From NCBI RefSeq assembly GCF_003335585.1, contig NZ_QBFD01000046.1, positions 273,345-337,344 of the forward strand: a stretch of 64,000 nucleotides of DNA, read 5' to 3'. Position numbers and translations under genes: made by a program. This DNA comes from Sulfitobacter sp. DFL-14. Its GTDB lineage: Bacteria > Pseudomonadota > Alphaproteobacteria > Rhodobacterales > Rhodobacteraceae. The notes beneath the pieces were generated by a model that saw nothing but the letters and a program-made list of their open reading frames with translations, made no database searches and was not told where the DNA came from. Positions 17,139 to 26,621 of the stretch are shown one piece after another (within the stretch, counting starts at the first letter, position 1; every line of letters starts with the position of its first letter).

Positions 17139-18191
17139 ATGAAAACCATCCTGACAACCGTTGCCGCCCTGGCGCTCTGCTCTGCCGCGCAGGCGGACAC
17201 GCTGCGCCTTTTGACCTGGGGCGGCTATGCGCCCGAGAACGTGATCGAGATGTTCGAGGCGGAGACCGGCCATACCGTCGAAGTGACCAAGTCGAACAAC
17301 GAGGAAATGATCGCCAAACTGCGCGCGACCAATGGCGGCGGTTTTGACCTTGCCCAGCCCAGCCAGGACCGCATCGCGGGCCCGCAGGCCGAATTCGGCA
17401 TCTACAAGCCGCTGGACATGTCGAAGATCGACGCCAGCCTGTTCATCCCTTCGATGCTGGAAGCGACCAAGGGCAACACCACGGTGGATGGTGAGATCTT
17501 TGCCGTGCCGCATGTCTGGGGCACCTCGGGCCTTGTGGTGAACACCGCGATGGCGGCTGACGTGAAGGACTATACCGACCTCTGCAACGCCGATGTCGCC
17601 GGGAAAGTATCTTACCGTCTGAAGCGTCCGACATTGATCGGCTTCGCCTATGCGATGGGCCTCGACCCCTTTGCGGCCTATGGCGATGAAGCGGCCTACA
17701 AGGAGATCCTTGATCAGGTTGAGGCCAAGCTGGTGGAGTGCAAACCCAACGTCAAAACCTATTGGGACGGCGGGGACGAATTGAAGAACCTGCTGCGTTC
17801 GGGCGAAGTCGTGGCGTCGATGGCATGGGACACCGGTGGCTGGCAGCTGAACGACGATAACAAGGACATCACCTTTGTTGCCCCCACATCAGGTGCGCTG
17901 GGGTGGATCGACACTTTCGTTCTGCCCGCACGGGGCCGTGCCGATGATGCGGCCTATGCCTGGATCAATTTCGTGATGAAGCCGGAAATTGCGGCAATGA
18001 TCACCGCGTCAGCCGGAAACTTCACCGCCTCGCAGGGCGGTGATGAGGGCGTGGACGACGCGCTCAAGGCCAAGTATCAGGCCAGCTTCCCACAGGAAGC
18101 CATCGACAACATCAAGTGGTATCCGACGGTTCCGGCTGGCCTTGAGGCGCTGGAAGGTGCTGCGCTCGACCGGATCAACGCGGCCAACTGA
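17139..18191 (+). CDS. Polyamine-type ABC transporter solute-binding protein (PotD/PotF-like)
   Basis: Periplasmic binding protein of 350 residues with a signal peptide ending SAAQA. The mature start DTLRLLTWGGYAPENVIEMFEAETG is characteristic of the PotD/PotF spermidine-putrescine group. Later segments WDTGGWQLND and WIDTFVLPARG fit the same group. The ATG at 17139 follows GGAG and is preferred to an in-frame TTG at 17127. It heads a four-gene importer. Ligands could be putrescine, spermidine or another amine. Confidence 0.88.
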   Translation: MKTILTTVAALALCSAAQADTLRLLTWGGYAPENVIEMFEAETGHTVEVTKSNNEEMIAKLRATNGGGFDLAQPSQDRIAGPQAEFGIYKPLDMSKIDASLFIPSMLEATKGNTTVDGEIFAVPHVWGTSGLVVNTAMAADVKDYTDLCNADVAGKVSYRLKRPTLIGFAYAMGLDPFAAYGDEAAYKEILDQVEAKLVECKPNVKTYWDGGDELKNLLRSGEVVASMAWDTGGWQLNDDNKDITFVAPTSGALGWIDTFVLPARGRADDAAYAWINFVMKPEIAAMITASAGNFTASQGGDEGVDDALKAKYQASFPQEAIDNIKWYPTVPAGLEALEGAALDRINAAN

Positions 18192-18211
18192 TCGCCCATG
18201 AAATGACGCAG

Positions 18212-18236
18212 GGGGAGCGCGGCAACCGCGCTTCCC
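18212..18236 (+). terminator. Attenuator-like hairpin between the polyamine binding protein and its ATPase
   Basis: An 11-bp GC-rich stem with one G-U pair and a 3-nt CAA loop lies 20 bases past the binding-protein stop and is followed by ACTTTTATT. The short U-run makes partial termination plausible, reducing downstream ATPase and permease expression. Confidence 0.7.
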
Positions 18237-18256
18237 ACTTTTATTGAAGGCCTCCC

Positions 18257-19351
18257 ATGTCCGAAACCCCAGACCTTGAATGCCGCCACATCTGCAAAAG
18301 CTTTGATGACTTCAGGGCGGTGGACAACGTCAGTTTCTCCGTCCCGCAGGGCAAGTTTTTCTCCATCCTCGGGCCGTCGGGCTGTGGCAAGACAACGTTG
18401 CTGCGGATGATCGCGGGGTTTCAGAAACCCTCCAGCGGTGATCTGCTGATCAAGGGGCGGTCGGTTGTGGATGTGCCGCCGAACAAGCGGCCCGTATCGA
18501 TGGTGTTTCAGCACCTTGCCCTGTTCCCGATGATGAACATCGGCGCCAACGTCGGTTTCGGGCTGCGCCAGCGTGGCGTCAACAAGACGGACGTCAAGAA
18601 GCAGGTCGAGCGGGTGCTGGAGCGTGTGGGGCTTGCAGGCGTTGCGGACCGTGCTGTCAGTTCGCTGTCAGGCGGGCAGAAACAGCGTGTCGCCATCGCC
18701 CGCTGCATGGTGCTGGAGCCGGACGTGCTGCTGCTGGATGAACCGCTTGGCGCGCTGGACCTGAAGCTGCGCGAACATATGAAGATCGAGCTGAAGCAGT
18801 TGCAGTCGGAATTCAACACCACCTTTGTCTATATCACCCACGATCAGTCAGAGGCGCTGGTGATGTCCGACCAGATCGCGGTGATGAACCACGGTGTCTT
18901 TGAACAGGTCGGCACGGCGAAAGAGCTGTACTATGAACCGCAGACCGCCTTTGTCGCCGGATTCGTGGGTGAGGCGAACAAGTTTGCCGCCACGGTCGAG
19001 GAAATGGGCGGCGGGCTGCTGACCCTGCGCAGCGAGGCGGGCAGGCCTGTCAGGGGCGTCGCGGCGGGGCAGGGGTTGGCGAAGGGCGACAGGGTGCGTG
19101 TCTTTGTCCGGCCCGAAGCGGTGCGGTTGTCGCGCGCGCCACAAGACACCATCAGCAATGGGGGCGAGGGGACGGTGCAAAGCGTGCTGTTCAACGGGGC
19201 CAATTCGCAGGTGCTGCTGCGCGATGCGCAAAGCGGCGCAGAGATCAGCGTGGCCCTGCCACAGACCGGCGAATTCCGCGACCTGCAACAGGGCGATACC
19301 GTTCATTTCCGCTGGGACGCGGAGCAGACGCGGGTCTATGCCGATGGCTGA
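18257..19351 (+). CDS. Polyamine-type ABC transporter ATP-binding protein (PotA-like)
   Basis: ATPase of 364 residues. Walker A is GPSGCGKTT, the Q-loop FQHLALFPMMNI, the signature SLSGGQKQRVAIARC, Walker B VLLLDEPLGALD, and the switch region ITHDQSEALVMSD. The C-terminal TOBE_2 domain (VFVRPEAVRLSR) is normal for PotA proteins. Its end overlaps the first permease by 8 bases. Confidence 0.92.
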   Translation: MSETPDLECRHICKSFDDFRAVDNVSFSVPQGKFFSILGPSGCGKTTLLRMIAGFQKPSSGDLLIKGRSVVDVPPNKRPVSMVFQHLALFPMMNIGANVGFGLRQRGVNKTDVKKQVERVLERVGLAGVADRAVSSLSGGQKQRVAIARCMVLEPDVLLLDEPLGALDLKLREHMKIELKQLQSEFNTTFVYITHDQSEALVMSDQIAVMNHGVFEQVGTAKELYYEPQTAFVAGFVGEANKFAATVEEMGGGLLTLRSEAGRPVRGVAAGQGLAKGDRVRVFVRPEAVRLSRAPQDTISNGGEGTVQSVLFNGANSQVLLRDAQSGAEISVALPQTGEFRDLQQGDTVHFRWDAEQTRVYADG

Positions 19352-20207
19352 CCGGTCGAAACTGACATTCTACCTGCTGCTGGCCCCGCTGCTGCTGTGG
19401 CTGGTGACGCTGATCATCCTGCCCCATGTGGGCATGTTCATCGTATCCCTGCGCGAGAAGGTCGGCGTGCGCGAGTACGAGACGAGTTTCGCGAACTACG
19501 CCGTTTTCTTCAACGAGCCGCTCTACTGGAACACTTTCGCGCGCACGGCCTATATGTCGATCGCCTCTACGGTGCTGACGCTGCTGATCGGCTTTCCCAT
19601 CGCCTATTACATCGCCAAGCTGACGCGCGGGCGCAGCAAGACGACGCTGTTCCTGATGTGTCTGATCCCGTTCTGGGTCAGCGAGCTGGTGCGCACCTTT
19701 GGCTGGATGATCCTGCTGCGCGAGACCGGGATATTTTCGAACCTGCTGCAATATGTCGGGCTGGCCGATGCGCCGGTGGAGATGCTGTATAACGATGCCG
19801 CCATCATGGTGGGGCTGGTCTATACCTCCATGCTTTTCATGGTGGTGCCGCTGGTCACGACGCTGGACAGCCTGGACGACAGCCTGATCGAAGCGGGCTA
19901 TGATCTGGGCGCGAGCGGCATCGCCATCCTGCGCGAGATCGTGATCCCCCATGCCATGCCCGGCATCGTGTCGGGCTGCATCGTGGTCTTCATGCTGAGC
20001 CTTGGCAACTACCTGACGCCGATCCTGCTGGGCGGCAAGGACAGCCTGTGGTTCACCGGGCTGATCTACAGCCAGTTCATCACCCGCTTCAACTGGGAGC
20101 TGGGCTCGGCCTTTGGCTTTCTGTTGCTGGGGCTGTCGTCGCTGATCGTCTTTGTTGGCCTGAAACTGACCCGGCAATCGCTGGGCAAGACGATGGCCCA
20201 GACATGA
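19344..20207 (+). CDS. Polyamine-type ABC transporter permease (PotB-like)
   Basis: Inner-membrane permease of about 287 residues with six helices. It begins MADRSKLTFYLLLAPLLLWL, and the EAA loop is IEAGYDLGASGIAILREIVIPHAMPG. Starts at 19338 and 19344 are both in frame; the second is listed. Both overlap the end of the ATPase gene. It overlaps the next permease by 4 bases (ATGA). Confidence 0.9.
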   Translation: MADRSKLTFYLLLAPLLLWLVTLIILPHVGMFIVSLREKVGVREYETSFANYAVFFNEPLYWNTFARTAYMSIASTVLTLLIGFPIAYYIAKLTRGRSKTTLFLMCLIPFWVSELVRTFGWMILLRETGIFSNLLQYVGLADAPVEMLYNDAAIMVGLVYTSMLFMVVPLVTTLDSLDDSLIEAGYDLGASGIAILREIVIPHAMPGIVSGCIVVFMLSLGNYLTPILLGGKDSLWFTGLIYSQFITRFNWELGSAFGFLLLGLSSLIVFVGLKLTRQSLGKTMAQT

Positions 20208-21058
20208 TTACCGGCATCCCCCAAAGCGGCGCATTCAAATGGACCTACCGGGCCTATGTCGCCCTGTTCTTCGTTTTCCTGGCACTGCCGCTGGTCACTG
20301 TCTGCGTCTTTGCCTTCAACGATTCCGTGTTTCCCTCGCTGCCTTGGGAAGGGTTCACCTGGGCCTGGTTCTTTGGCGATGAGGCACCCTATATCGGTGT
20401 CTTTCACGAAAGACCGATCCTGCGGTCCATCGTGACATCGGGCATCGTGGCCTTCTGGGTGGCGCTGCTATCGGTGGCGGTGGGCACCTGCAACGCCTTT
20501 CTGTTCGTGCGGCACGATTTTCCCGGCAAGGGCGTGCTTTATATCCTGATGCTGCTGCCGCTGATCATTCCCGGCATCATCCTGGGGATTTCGATTCTGG
20601 TGTTTTCATCGTCGGTCGCGAATACGCTGGAGGATGCGACGGGCCTGTGGTTCGACGGGCTGCGGCCCGGTCTGATCCTGGTGGTGCTGGGGCAATTTTC
20701 CTTCATCACGACATTTGCCACGCTGGTGATCTCTGCCCGGCTGCAAAAGTTCGACCCCGCGCTTGAGGAGGCGGCGCTGAACCTGGGCGCGACCCGCTGG
20801 GGGGCGGTGCGCGCGGTCACCTTGCCGTTCCTTTATCCCGCGATGGGGGCTGCCGGGGTCGTGGCGGTGCTGATGAGTTTCGAGAATTTCAACACGACCC
20901 TGATGCTGGTCGGATCCGACGCGCCGCTGACGATCACCATGTTCGACCGGCTCAAGCTGGGTTCGACCCCGGTGCTGAATGCGGTGTCCCTGCTGCTGAT
21001 CGTGGTGTCGGCACTGTTGGGGCTCGCCTCCCTCTTGTTGGAGAAACGACAGGATTGA
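20204..21058 (+). CDS. Polyamine-type ABC transporter permease (PotC-like)
   Basis: Second permease, 284 residues, with helices such as YVALFFVFLALPLVTVCVFAF and LYILMLLPLIIPGIILGISILVF. The EAA loop is EEAALNLGATRWGAVRAVTLPFLYP. The ATG overlaps the preceding stop by 4 bases, so it is coupled. It is the last gene of the operon and is followed by a hairpin shared with the convergent hemE. Confidence 0.9.
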   Translation: MITGIPQSGAFKWTYRAYVALFFVFLALPLVTVCVFAFNDSVFPSLPWEGFTWAWFFGDEAPYIGVFHERPILRSIVTSGIVAFWVALLSVAVGTCNAFLFVRHDFPGKGVLYILMLLPLIIPGIILGISILVFSSSVANTLEDATGLWFDGLRPGLILVVLGQFSFITTFATLVISARLQKFDPALEEAALNLGATRWGAVRAVTLPFLYPAMGAAGVVAVLMSFENFNTTLMLVGSDAPLTITMFDRLKLGSTPVLNAVSLLLIVVSALLGLASLLLEKRQD

Positions 21059-21059
21059 C

Positions 21060-21101
21060 GGCCGGGGCCGGCAACGCCCCTGACAGGGGTCAGCCCCGGC
21101 C
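21060..21101. terminator. Bidirectional hairpin between the convergent potC-like and hemE genes
   Basis: A perfect outer stem GGCCGGGGC / GCCCCGGCC encloses a small inner CCCC/GGGG hairpin. The right arm covers the last codons of hemE. It sits in the 31-base convergent gap and could end both transcripts, although U-tracts are absent. Confidence 0.6.
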
Positions 21102-22130
21102 TTCGCGGACCGTGTCGATCATCAGCTGCACATTCTCGGGGTCGGCGTCAGGCGTGATGCCGTGGCCAAGGTTGAAGATATGCGGCCCGCCCGACAATGC
21201 CTTGACGATGCGGCGGGTTTCGCTGACCAGCGCATCGCCGCCCGTGACCATGTGAGAGGATTTCAGGTTGCCCTGCACGCAGCCTGCGGTCTGGACATGG
21301 CTGGCGGCCCATTCGGCACTGACGCCGTCGTCAATGGCAATACATTCCGCGCCGATGGCCTTGTGCGCCCCTTCATAGCGCGCATCGGCCCCGCGCGGGA
21401 AGGCGATGACCGGCACACCGGGATGCATCTCGTGCAGGGCGCTGGTGATGCGTTGCATCGGCTTCAGGGAATAGGTGTCAAAGTCCGCCCCCTGCAGCGA
21501 CCCGGCCCAGCTGTCAAAGATCTTGACCACCTCTGCGCCCGCCTTGATCTGTTCGGAGAGATAAAGCACCGTCGCTTCGGTGATCTTGTCCATCAGCGTC
21601 TCGAACACCGCGCGGTTCTCGGATTTCAGCGCATGGGCCGGCCCCTGGTCGGGCGTGCCGCGGCCGGCAATCATATAGGTGGCCACGGTCCAGGGCGCGC
21701 CGGCGAACCCGATCAGCGTGGTTTCCTCCGGCAGGCCCTTGGACAGAATACCAACCGTCTCGTAGATCGGGCTCAGCCTGTCATGGATGGCCTCGGCGGG
21801 TTTCAGGGCCTCCACTTCGGCCTGGGTGGTGATGGTGGACAGGCGCGGCCCCTCGCCGGTTACGAACCACAGGTCGGCCCCCAGCGCCTGCGGCACCAAC
21901 AGGATATCGGCAAAAAGGATCGCCGCGTCAAAGCCATAGCGGCGGATCGGCTGGAAGGTGACCTCGGCCGCCAGTTCGGGATTGTAGCAAAGAGACAGGA
22001 AATCCCCCGCCTGGGCGCGCGTCGCCTTGTATTCCGGCAGATAGCGGCCCGCTTGCCGCATCATCCAAATGGGCGGGACCGGAAGGGTTTCGCCCGCCAG
22101 CGCGCGCAGGATGGTTTTTGTCTTGCTCAT
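21090..22130 (-). CDS. hemE: Uroporphyrinogen decarboxylase
   Basis: Cytosolic enzyme of heme, bacteriochlorophyll and cobalamin-related tetrapyrrole synthesis. It removes four carboxylates from uroporphyrinogen III to give coproporphyrinogen III. The 346-residue length is normal. Signature 1 is present as PPIWMMRQAGRYLPEY, followed by the substrate-cleft FADILLVPQALG and the GFAGAPWTVATYMI segment. It is divergent from hemC, with 96 bases between the two starts, so the pair probably shares a control region. Confidence 0.97.
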   Translation of the reverse strand: MSKTKTILRALAGETLPVPPIWMMRQAGRYLPEYKATRAQAGDFLSLCYNPELAAEVTFQPIRRYGFDAAILFADILLVPQALGADLWFVTGEGPRLSTITTQAEVEALKPAEAIHDRLSPIYETVGILSKGLPEETTLIGFAGAPWTVATYMIAGRGTPDQGPAHALKSENRAVFETLMDKITEATVLYLSEQIKAGAEVVKIFDSWAGSLQGADFDTYSLKPMQRITSALHEMHPGVPVIAFPRGADARYEGAHKAIGAECIAIDDGVSAEWAASHVQTAGCVQGNLKSSHMVTGGDALVSETRRIVKALSGGPHIFNLGHGITPDADPENVQLMIDTVREGRG

Positions 22131-22226
22131 GGGGGTACTCTTGATGGAAGTGTTTCATCTATCATGCTTTTTCAACGGGGGAGAGACAAGAGTTGTCAGC
22201 CCGTTAATGCAAATGTACGAAAGGCC

Positions 22227-23174
22227 ATGACCTTTGATTTGCCCAACCCGCAGAACCCCCTGAACATCGGCACCCGTGGGTCCCCTCTGGCGCTTGCGCA
22301 GGCGCATGAGACCCGCGACAGGCTGGCGCAGGCCTTTGATCTGCCGTTGGAGGCTTTCACCATCGTCGTGATCAAGACGACGGGGGACAAGATCATCGAC
22401 CGCCCGCTGAAGGAGATCGGCGGCAAGGGCCTGTTCACGCGTGAGATCGAGGATGATCTGCTGGCAGGCAGGATCGATATCGCGGTGCATTCGATGAAGG
22501 ACATGCCGACGCTTCAGCCGCAGGGGCTGCTGCTGGATACCTACCTGCCGCGCGAGGATGTGCGCGATGCTTTCATTTCGCCCCGCGCCAGGGGCCTGGC
22601 CGATCTGCCCGCTGGCACGGTGGTGGGCACCTCAAGCCTGCGTCGGCGTGCACAATTGAAACTGCGGCGGCCCGATCTTGAAGTGGTGGAGTTTCGCGGG
22701 AACTTGCAGACCCGGCTGATGAAGCTGGATCAGGGTGTGGCGGAGGCGACGTTCCTAGCCATGGCCGGGTTGAACCGGCTGAAGATGGATCAGGTGCCGG
22801 CGACCGCAATCGAGGTGGACATGATGCTGCCCGCCGTGGCGCAGGGCGCCATCGGGATCGAGCGCCGGAGCGATGACAAGCGCATGGCGGAAATGCTGGA
22901 CGCGATCCATGACCGGACCACCGGCCAGCGGCTCACGGCCGAACGGGCGTTTCTGCAGGAACTCGACGGCTCCTGCGAGACCCCCATCGCCGGGCTGGCT
23001 GTGCTGGAGGGGGGCACGCTGCACCTGCGCGGCGAGGTGCTGCGCCCGGATGGGTCCGAAGCGCTGAGCGACGCGATCACCTGCCCGGTGGAGGATGGCG
23101 CCAGGGCGGGGCAGGACATGGCCCGCAGGCTGCTTGCGCAGGCCGGTCCGGGGTTCTTTGACTGGCGGGCGTAA
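22227..23174 (+). CDS. hemC: Hydroxymethylbilane synthase (porphobilinogen deaminase)
   Basis: Condenses four porphobilinogen molecules into hydroxymethylbilane, upstream of HemE in tetrapyrrole synthesis. It has 315 residues. Conserved features are NIGTRGSPLALAQA at the N-terminus, HSMKDMPT, GTSSLRRRAQL, FRGNLQTRLMKLD, and LDGSCETPIAG, whose Cys holds the dipyrromethane cofactor. The ATG at 22227 has AAGG just before it; a small conserved N-terminal tail supports this start. Confidence 0.97.
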   Translation: MTFDLPNPQNPLNIGTRGSPLALAQAHETRDRLAQAFDLPLEAFTIVVIKTTGDKIIDRPLKEIGGKGLFTREIEDDLLAGRIDIAVHSMKDMPTLQPQGLLLDTYLPREDVRDAFISPRARGLADLPAGTVVGTSSLRRRAQLKLRRPDLEVVEFRGNLQTRLMKLDQGVAEATFLAMAGLNRLKMDQVPATAIEVDMMLPAVAQGAIGIERRSDDKRMAEMLDAIHDRTTGQRLTAERAFLQELDGSCETPIAGLAVLEGGTLHLRGEVLRPDGSEALSDAITCPVEDGARAGQDMARRLLAQAGPGFFDWRA

Positions 23175-23447
23175 GATCCGGCAGGGTGCCAGGCGCGCCG
23201 CACCCCGGGGCGGCGGCTGAACCCGACCGCCGACAACCCGGTTTCAAAAACACAGATGCTGTGACTTTCGCGGCAATTGCCTTATGTGAAGCTATGGTAA
23301 CAGCATCGCTCGCAGTCAGACCCCGAAGAATGAATGCAAGGCCTGACGGCGGTGTTGCGATGGCCGCTGTTGGCCATTGCAATTCCTGCCGTTTTGAAGC
23401 ATCGCCAGTAGCCCAAGGGCAGCCCTGTCACTGTGGTGAGTAAAGTA

Positions 23448-23948
23448 ATGGCATCAAAGTTCGATCGGTATCTGGTTTTGGAACGGAATCCTGCCTATCG
23501 GCCGGTTGTGGCCGAGGACAAGGCCGGTGGCTATTCTGCGGAAGACGTGAACCGGTTGTTGCTGGATGCAGAGCAGATCTTTGACGCTCAGCTGCGCAAG
23601 GTGGAGGAGCGGGCGCGGTCCTTGCGCGTCGCACTGGCGACGCGCGAACGGGAACTTGCGGACCTTGCCAATCTGGCCGATCAGCGCAGCAATGCGGCAG
23701 AGGCGGAATTGACCGCCCGTGCCAGTCAGTTGGAAGAGCAGGCGGGCGCGCTTGCAAAGCTGGAGGCCGAGTTGAAAGCCGGCGCAGAAGCGCTGGCCCG
23801 GCAGAAAGACGAAAACGCCCTTGAGCATCAGCAGCAGGCCCGGGTTATCGCAGACCTCGAACAAGCGCTTTGCGACATGCGTGCCAGCAGATCCTGGCGT
23901 CTGACCCGGCCACTGCGCTGGCTGGTCCGCGGCCGGGGGCGGGGCTAG
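23448..23948 (+). CDS. Coiled-coil protein preceding a glycosyltransferase
   Basis: Unrecognised protein of about 166 residues. A long Ala/Glu/Leu-rich coiled coil covers about 40-140. It ends in a basic segment SRSWRLTRPLRWLVRG; similar Ser-Trp-Arg-(L/V)-T-x-P-L-R motifs are common at the edges of glycosyltransferase domains in large rhamnan or LPS enzymes. It lies 3 bases before a family 2 glycosyltransferase, so it may be a partner or a detached domain of that enzyme. A GTG at 23433 is an alternative start. No catalytic motif is visible. Confidence 0.7.
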   Translation: MASKFDRYLVLERNPAYRPVVAEDKAGGYSAEDVNRLLLDAEQIFDAQLRKVEERARSLRVALATRERELADLANLADQRSNAAEAELTARASQLEEQAGALAKLEAELKAGAEALARQKDENALEHQQQARVIADLEQALCDMRASRSWRLTRPLRWLVRGRGRG

Positions 23949-23951
23949 GCA

Positions 23952-25487
23952 ATGCCCCAGGACCCGATCAAGGTCATCGAAGACAGCGCGTTGTTCGATG
24001 CTGGATGGTATCGCCGGACCTACCCGGATGTCACCTTGTATGACCGCTCGGCGGCACATCACTATGCGGTCTATGGCGCGAAGATCGACCGTGACCCGGG
24101 CCCGGATTTCAGTTCCACAGGCTATCTTGCCCGCAATCCTGAGGTTGCAGAGGTCGGGCACAACCCGCTGTGGCACTATGAGCTTTTTGGCAAGCACGAG
24201 GGCAGGGAGGCATCGCCCAGCCTGTTGGCCGACAGCGCCCCGTTCGATCCGGTGGTGCAATCCCTGATCGATCGCAGCGTGGCAGAACCCTTGCCTGCCG
24301 CCGCGCAGGAAACCCTGCAAAAGACATTTGCCGCCAGGTTGCATCAGCGGCCCCATCGGCTGATGCCAGCATTCGACCATGCGGCGGCCAGACGCTTCGT
24401 GAATGCGTTGAGCGCGCAGCATGATGCGGATCTGGTGGCGCGGAACACATTCGTCAGTGTGATCATGGCAACCTACAATCGGGGGGCGACCCTGACCGCT
24501 GCGGTGCGCTCCGTGCTGGGCCAGTCGCACCACAACCTTGAGCTGATCGTGGTGGATGATGGCAGCACCGATTTCACAATTGACGTCCTGAAGGGCCTTT
24601 CAGCCGATCCGCGGCTGATCTGTTGTCACACCGAACATGCCGGGGTGTCCGCCGCCCGTAACGCAGGGCTGGCCCGGGCATCGGGCGAGGTGATTTTCTA
24701 CCTCGACAGCGACAACCTGTGGACGGCTGATTTCCTGCGTCTGATGCTGATCGCGCTGGCGACCTCCGGCGCGCGATGCGCCTATGCCGCGAGCCTGTTG
24801 CTCAACCGCGAGGGCGAGGTGGCAGGCTACCGGGGCGAGCCTTTTGACTGGGCGCATTGCGTCGACGGCAATTACGTCGATCTGAACGTGTTCTGCCATC
24901 GGGCCGATATGATAGGCGATTTCGGCACCTTCGATGGCCAGCTACGGCGCATGGTCGATTGGGATCTCATCCTGCGCTACACACAGGCAGAACGGCCTGT
25001 CTATTGCCCTTTCATCGGGTGCCTCTATTCCGACGACGCGCAGGACAAGTCGCGGATTTCCACTTCAAAGCCCTATATTTTCGAGCGGGTCGTTTCCTAC
25101 AAGAACGCGCGCGGCTTTGCCACGATAGCAGAAACGCTGGCCGATCTGCGGTTTTCCATCGCGATCAAACAATCCGCTGCGCCACAGGGTGACACGACAA
25201 AGCACCTCGTGACCGAACTTGAGAAACGCGGCCACCGCCTGCAGGTGGACGGACCGGATGCATGGGCGGCGCGCCATCCACATGTAAATGAAGTGGTGCT
25301 GATCCTGCCCGACGCGTCGGATTACCCGCCGCATCCCGAACAGTTCAATCTGGCTTTGGGTGTGGCTGCCGATGATCGGGAGGCTGTCCAGGGGACTGTC
25401 GACGCGCTGGACTGCGACGCGGCAAAGATCGCTGATGAAATCGAGGCGCGGATCAGCGCGTACCTGCAGTTTCGTAACCCGGCATAG
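23952..25487 (+). CDS. Glycosyltransferase family 2 protein
   Basis: Probable cytoplasmic or membrane-associated glycosyltransferase, 511 residues. The N-terminal ~90 residues are a repeat of the FDAGWYRRTYPDV...HYAVYG type, followed by YLARNPEVAEVGHNPLWHYELFG, found in polysaccharide-synthesis GTs. The GT-A catalytic domain begins at about 170 with FVSVIMATYNRG, continues VVDDGSTDFT, and has the metal-binding LDSDNLW (DxD-like). The last 120 residues are not recognised. Donor and acceptor sugars are unknown. It is paired with the coiled-coil protein. Confidence 0.88.
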   Translation: MPQDPIKVIEDSALFDAGWYRRTYPDVTLYDRSAAHHYAVYGAKIDRDPGPDFSSTGYLARNPEVAEVGHNPLWHYELFGKHEGREASPSLLADSAPFDPVVQSLIDRSVAEPLPAAAQETLQKTFAARLHQRPHRLMPAFDHAAARRFVNALSAQHDADLVARNTFVSVIMATYNRGATLTAAVRSVLGQSHHNLELIVVDDGSTDFTIDVLKGLSADPRLICCHTEHAGVSAARNAGLARASGEVIFYLDSDNLWTADFLRLMLIALATSGARCAYAASLLLNREGEVAGYRGEPFDWAHCVDGNYVDLNVFCHRADMIGDFGTFDGQLRRMVDWDLILRYTQAERPVYCPFIGCLYSDDAQDKSRISTSKPYIFERVVSYKNARGFATIAETLADLRFSIAIKQSAAPQGDTTKHLVTELEKRGHRLQVDGPDAWAARHPHVNEVVLILPDASDYPPHPEQFNLALGVAADDREAVQGTVDALDCDAAKIADEIEARISAYLQFRNPA

Positions 25488-25638
25488 CATGTGCCTCCCT
25501 TGATAATATCTGCGGGGCACAGGTGTGAGAAACTCGCTTGTAGCTCCCATCAACAAAGCCCCCCAGATCCAAGACTGTTGCGCAATCAAGCGAATCGCCT
25601 GTACGCTGGTGCCCACCCGCAACCGCCAGAGGTCAGCC

Positions 25639-26595
25639 GTGCCCCGCGCCCCGTCCCATGCCGATAAGGTCCTGCAAGCGACACAATCGTCTTCTGCCGC
25701 CGCCCGGTCCCAGATCGCGGCCAGCTGGCACCGGTCGGTGCAAAAACACGGGCTGACCCCCGACGAACACCGCGCCCCCGAGCGGCTGGAGCAAAGCGCA
25801 TTGAACCAGCGCCGCGCCGCGGTGGAACAGTTCCTGAGCGTGGCCGCCCCGCGTCTGGACGCGCTTTTTGCGCTGGTGGGCCTGTCCGGCTTTGCCGTTC
25901 TGCTGACCGACAGCGACGGCGTTGTGCTGGACCAGCGCATCTCCGACGCCGACACCGCGGCCTTTGAAGGCTGGGGCCTGTGTGCCGGGGCGAACTGGAG
26001 CGAGGAGCGCGAGGGCACCAACGGCATTGGCACCTGCCTGACCGAACGCCGCCGCGTCATCATCCACCAGGGCGATCATTTCCTGTCCCGCAACACCGAC
26101 ATGAGCTGTATCGACGCGCCGATCTACGGGGCCGATGGCGCGATCATCGGCGCGCTGGACGTGTCATCCGCCCGCGCCGACCAGACCGAGGCGTTCAACC
26201 GGCTGATCAGCGCACAGGTCGCCCAGACCGCCCGCGCCATCGAAGAGGCCAACTTTCGCTCCACCTATACCCCCGCGCGGATCATCGCCGCAGGCAACGA
26301 CAGCGACGCTGCCACGCTGCTGGCGGTGGATGGCAACGATCTGGTGGTGGGGGCCACCCGCGCCGCAAGGGCGCTGTTTGGCATGGCAGGCACCGGCCCG
26401 CTGACCGCCCGCCCCGCCGCCGACCTGCTGGGGCGCGACGACGAAGTAACCGGCTTTGAACGGGCAGAACGCGCCGCCGTGCTGCGCGCGCTGGCCCGTG
26501 CCGGTGGCAACGTCTCGCAGGCCGCGCGACAGCTTGGCGTGGGCCGCGCCACCCTGTACCGGCGGATGAAACGGCTGGGGCTCGACGAAACCTAG
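25639..26595 (+). CDS. AcoR-like GAF/Fis transcriptional regulator lacking the AAA+ domain
   Basis: Regulator of about 318 residues. The N-terminal half is the AcoR-type sensory region (ASWHRSV..., GTNGIGTCLTERRRVIIH, IDAPIYGADGAIIGALDVSS). The C-terminus is a Fis-type helix-turn-helix (GNVSQAARQLGVGRATLYRRMKRLG). The central AAA+ sigma-54 domain normal for AcoR is absent, so it cannot act by the usual sigma-54 mechanism. The GTG at 25639, 6 bases after AGAGG, is chosen; the frame is open further upstream to 25525. It probably controls the aldehyde dehydrogenase gene that follows on the same strand. Confidence 0.85.
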   Translation: MPRAPSHADKVLQATQSSSAAARSQIAASWHRSVQKHGLTPDEHRAPERLEQSALNQRRAAVEQFLSVAAPRLDALFALVGLSGFAVLLTDSDGVVLDQRISDADTAAFEGWGLCAGANWSEEREGTNGIGTCLTERRRVIIHQGDHFLSRNTDMSCIDAPIYGADGAIIGALDVSSARADQTEAFNRLISAQVAQTARAIEEANFRSTYTPARIIAAGNDSDAATLLAVDGNDLVVGATRAARALFGMAGTGPLTARPAADLLGRDDEVTGFERAERAAVLRALARAGGNVSQAARQLGVGRATLYRRMKRLGLDET

Positions 26596-26601
26596 GCGCT
26601 C

Positions 26602-26621
26602 CTGTCTCACTTCCGAGACAG
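26602..26621 (+). promoter_or_regulatory. Perfect 7-6-7 inverted repeat between the AcoR-like regulator and aldehyde dehydrogenase
   Basis: CTGTCTC-N6-GAGACAG starts 6 bases after the regulator stop and is followed by TTTTCCC. It could be an operator for the Fis-type regulator or a short terminator; stem length and T4 allow either. It lies about 105 bases before the dehydrogenase start. Confidence 0.5.

Noticed and set aside
21162..22226. Plus-strand open frame running from hemE into hemC
   Set aside because: The front part is antisense to hemE; hemC starts at 22227 with its own conserved N-terminus.
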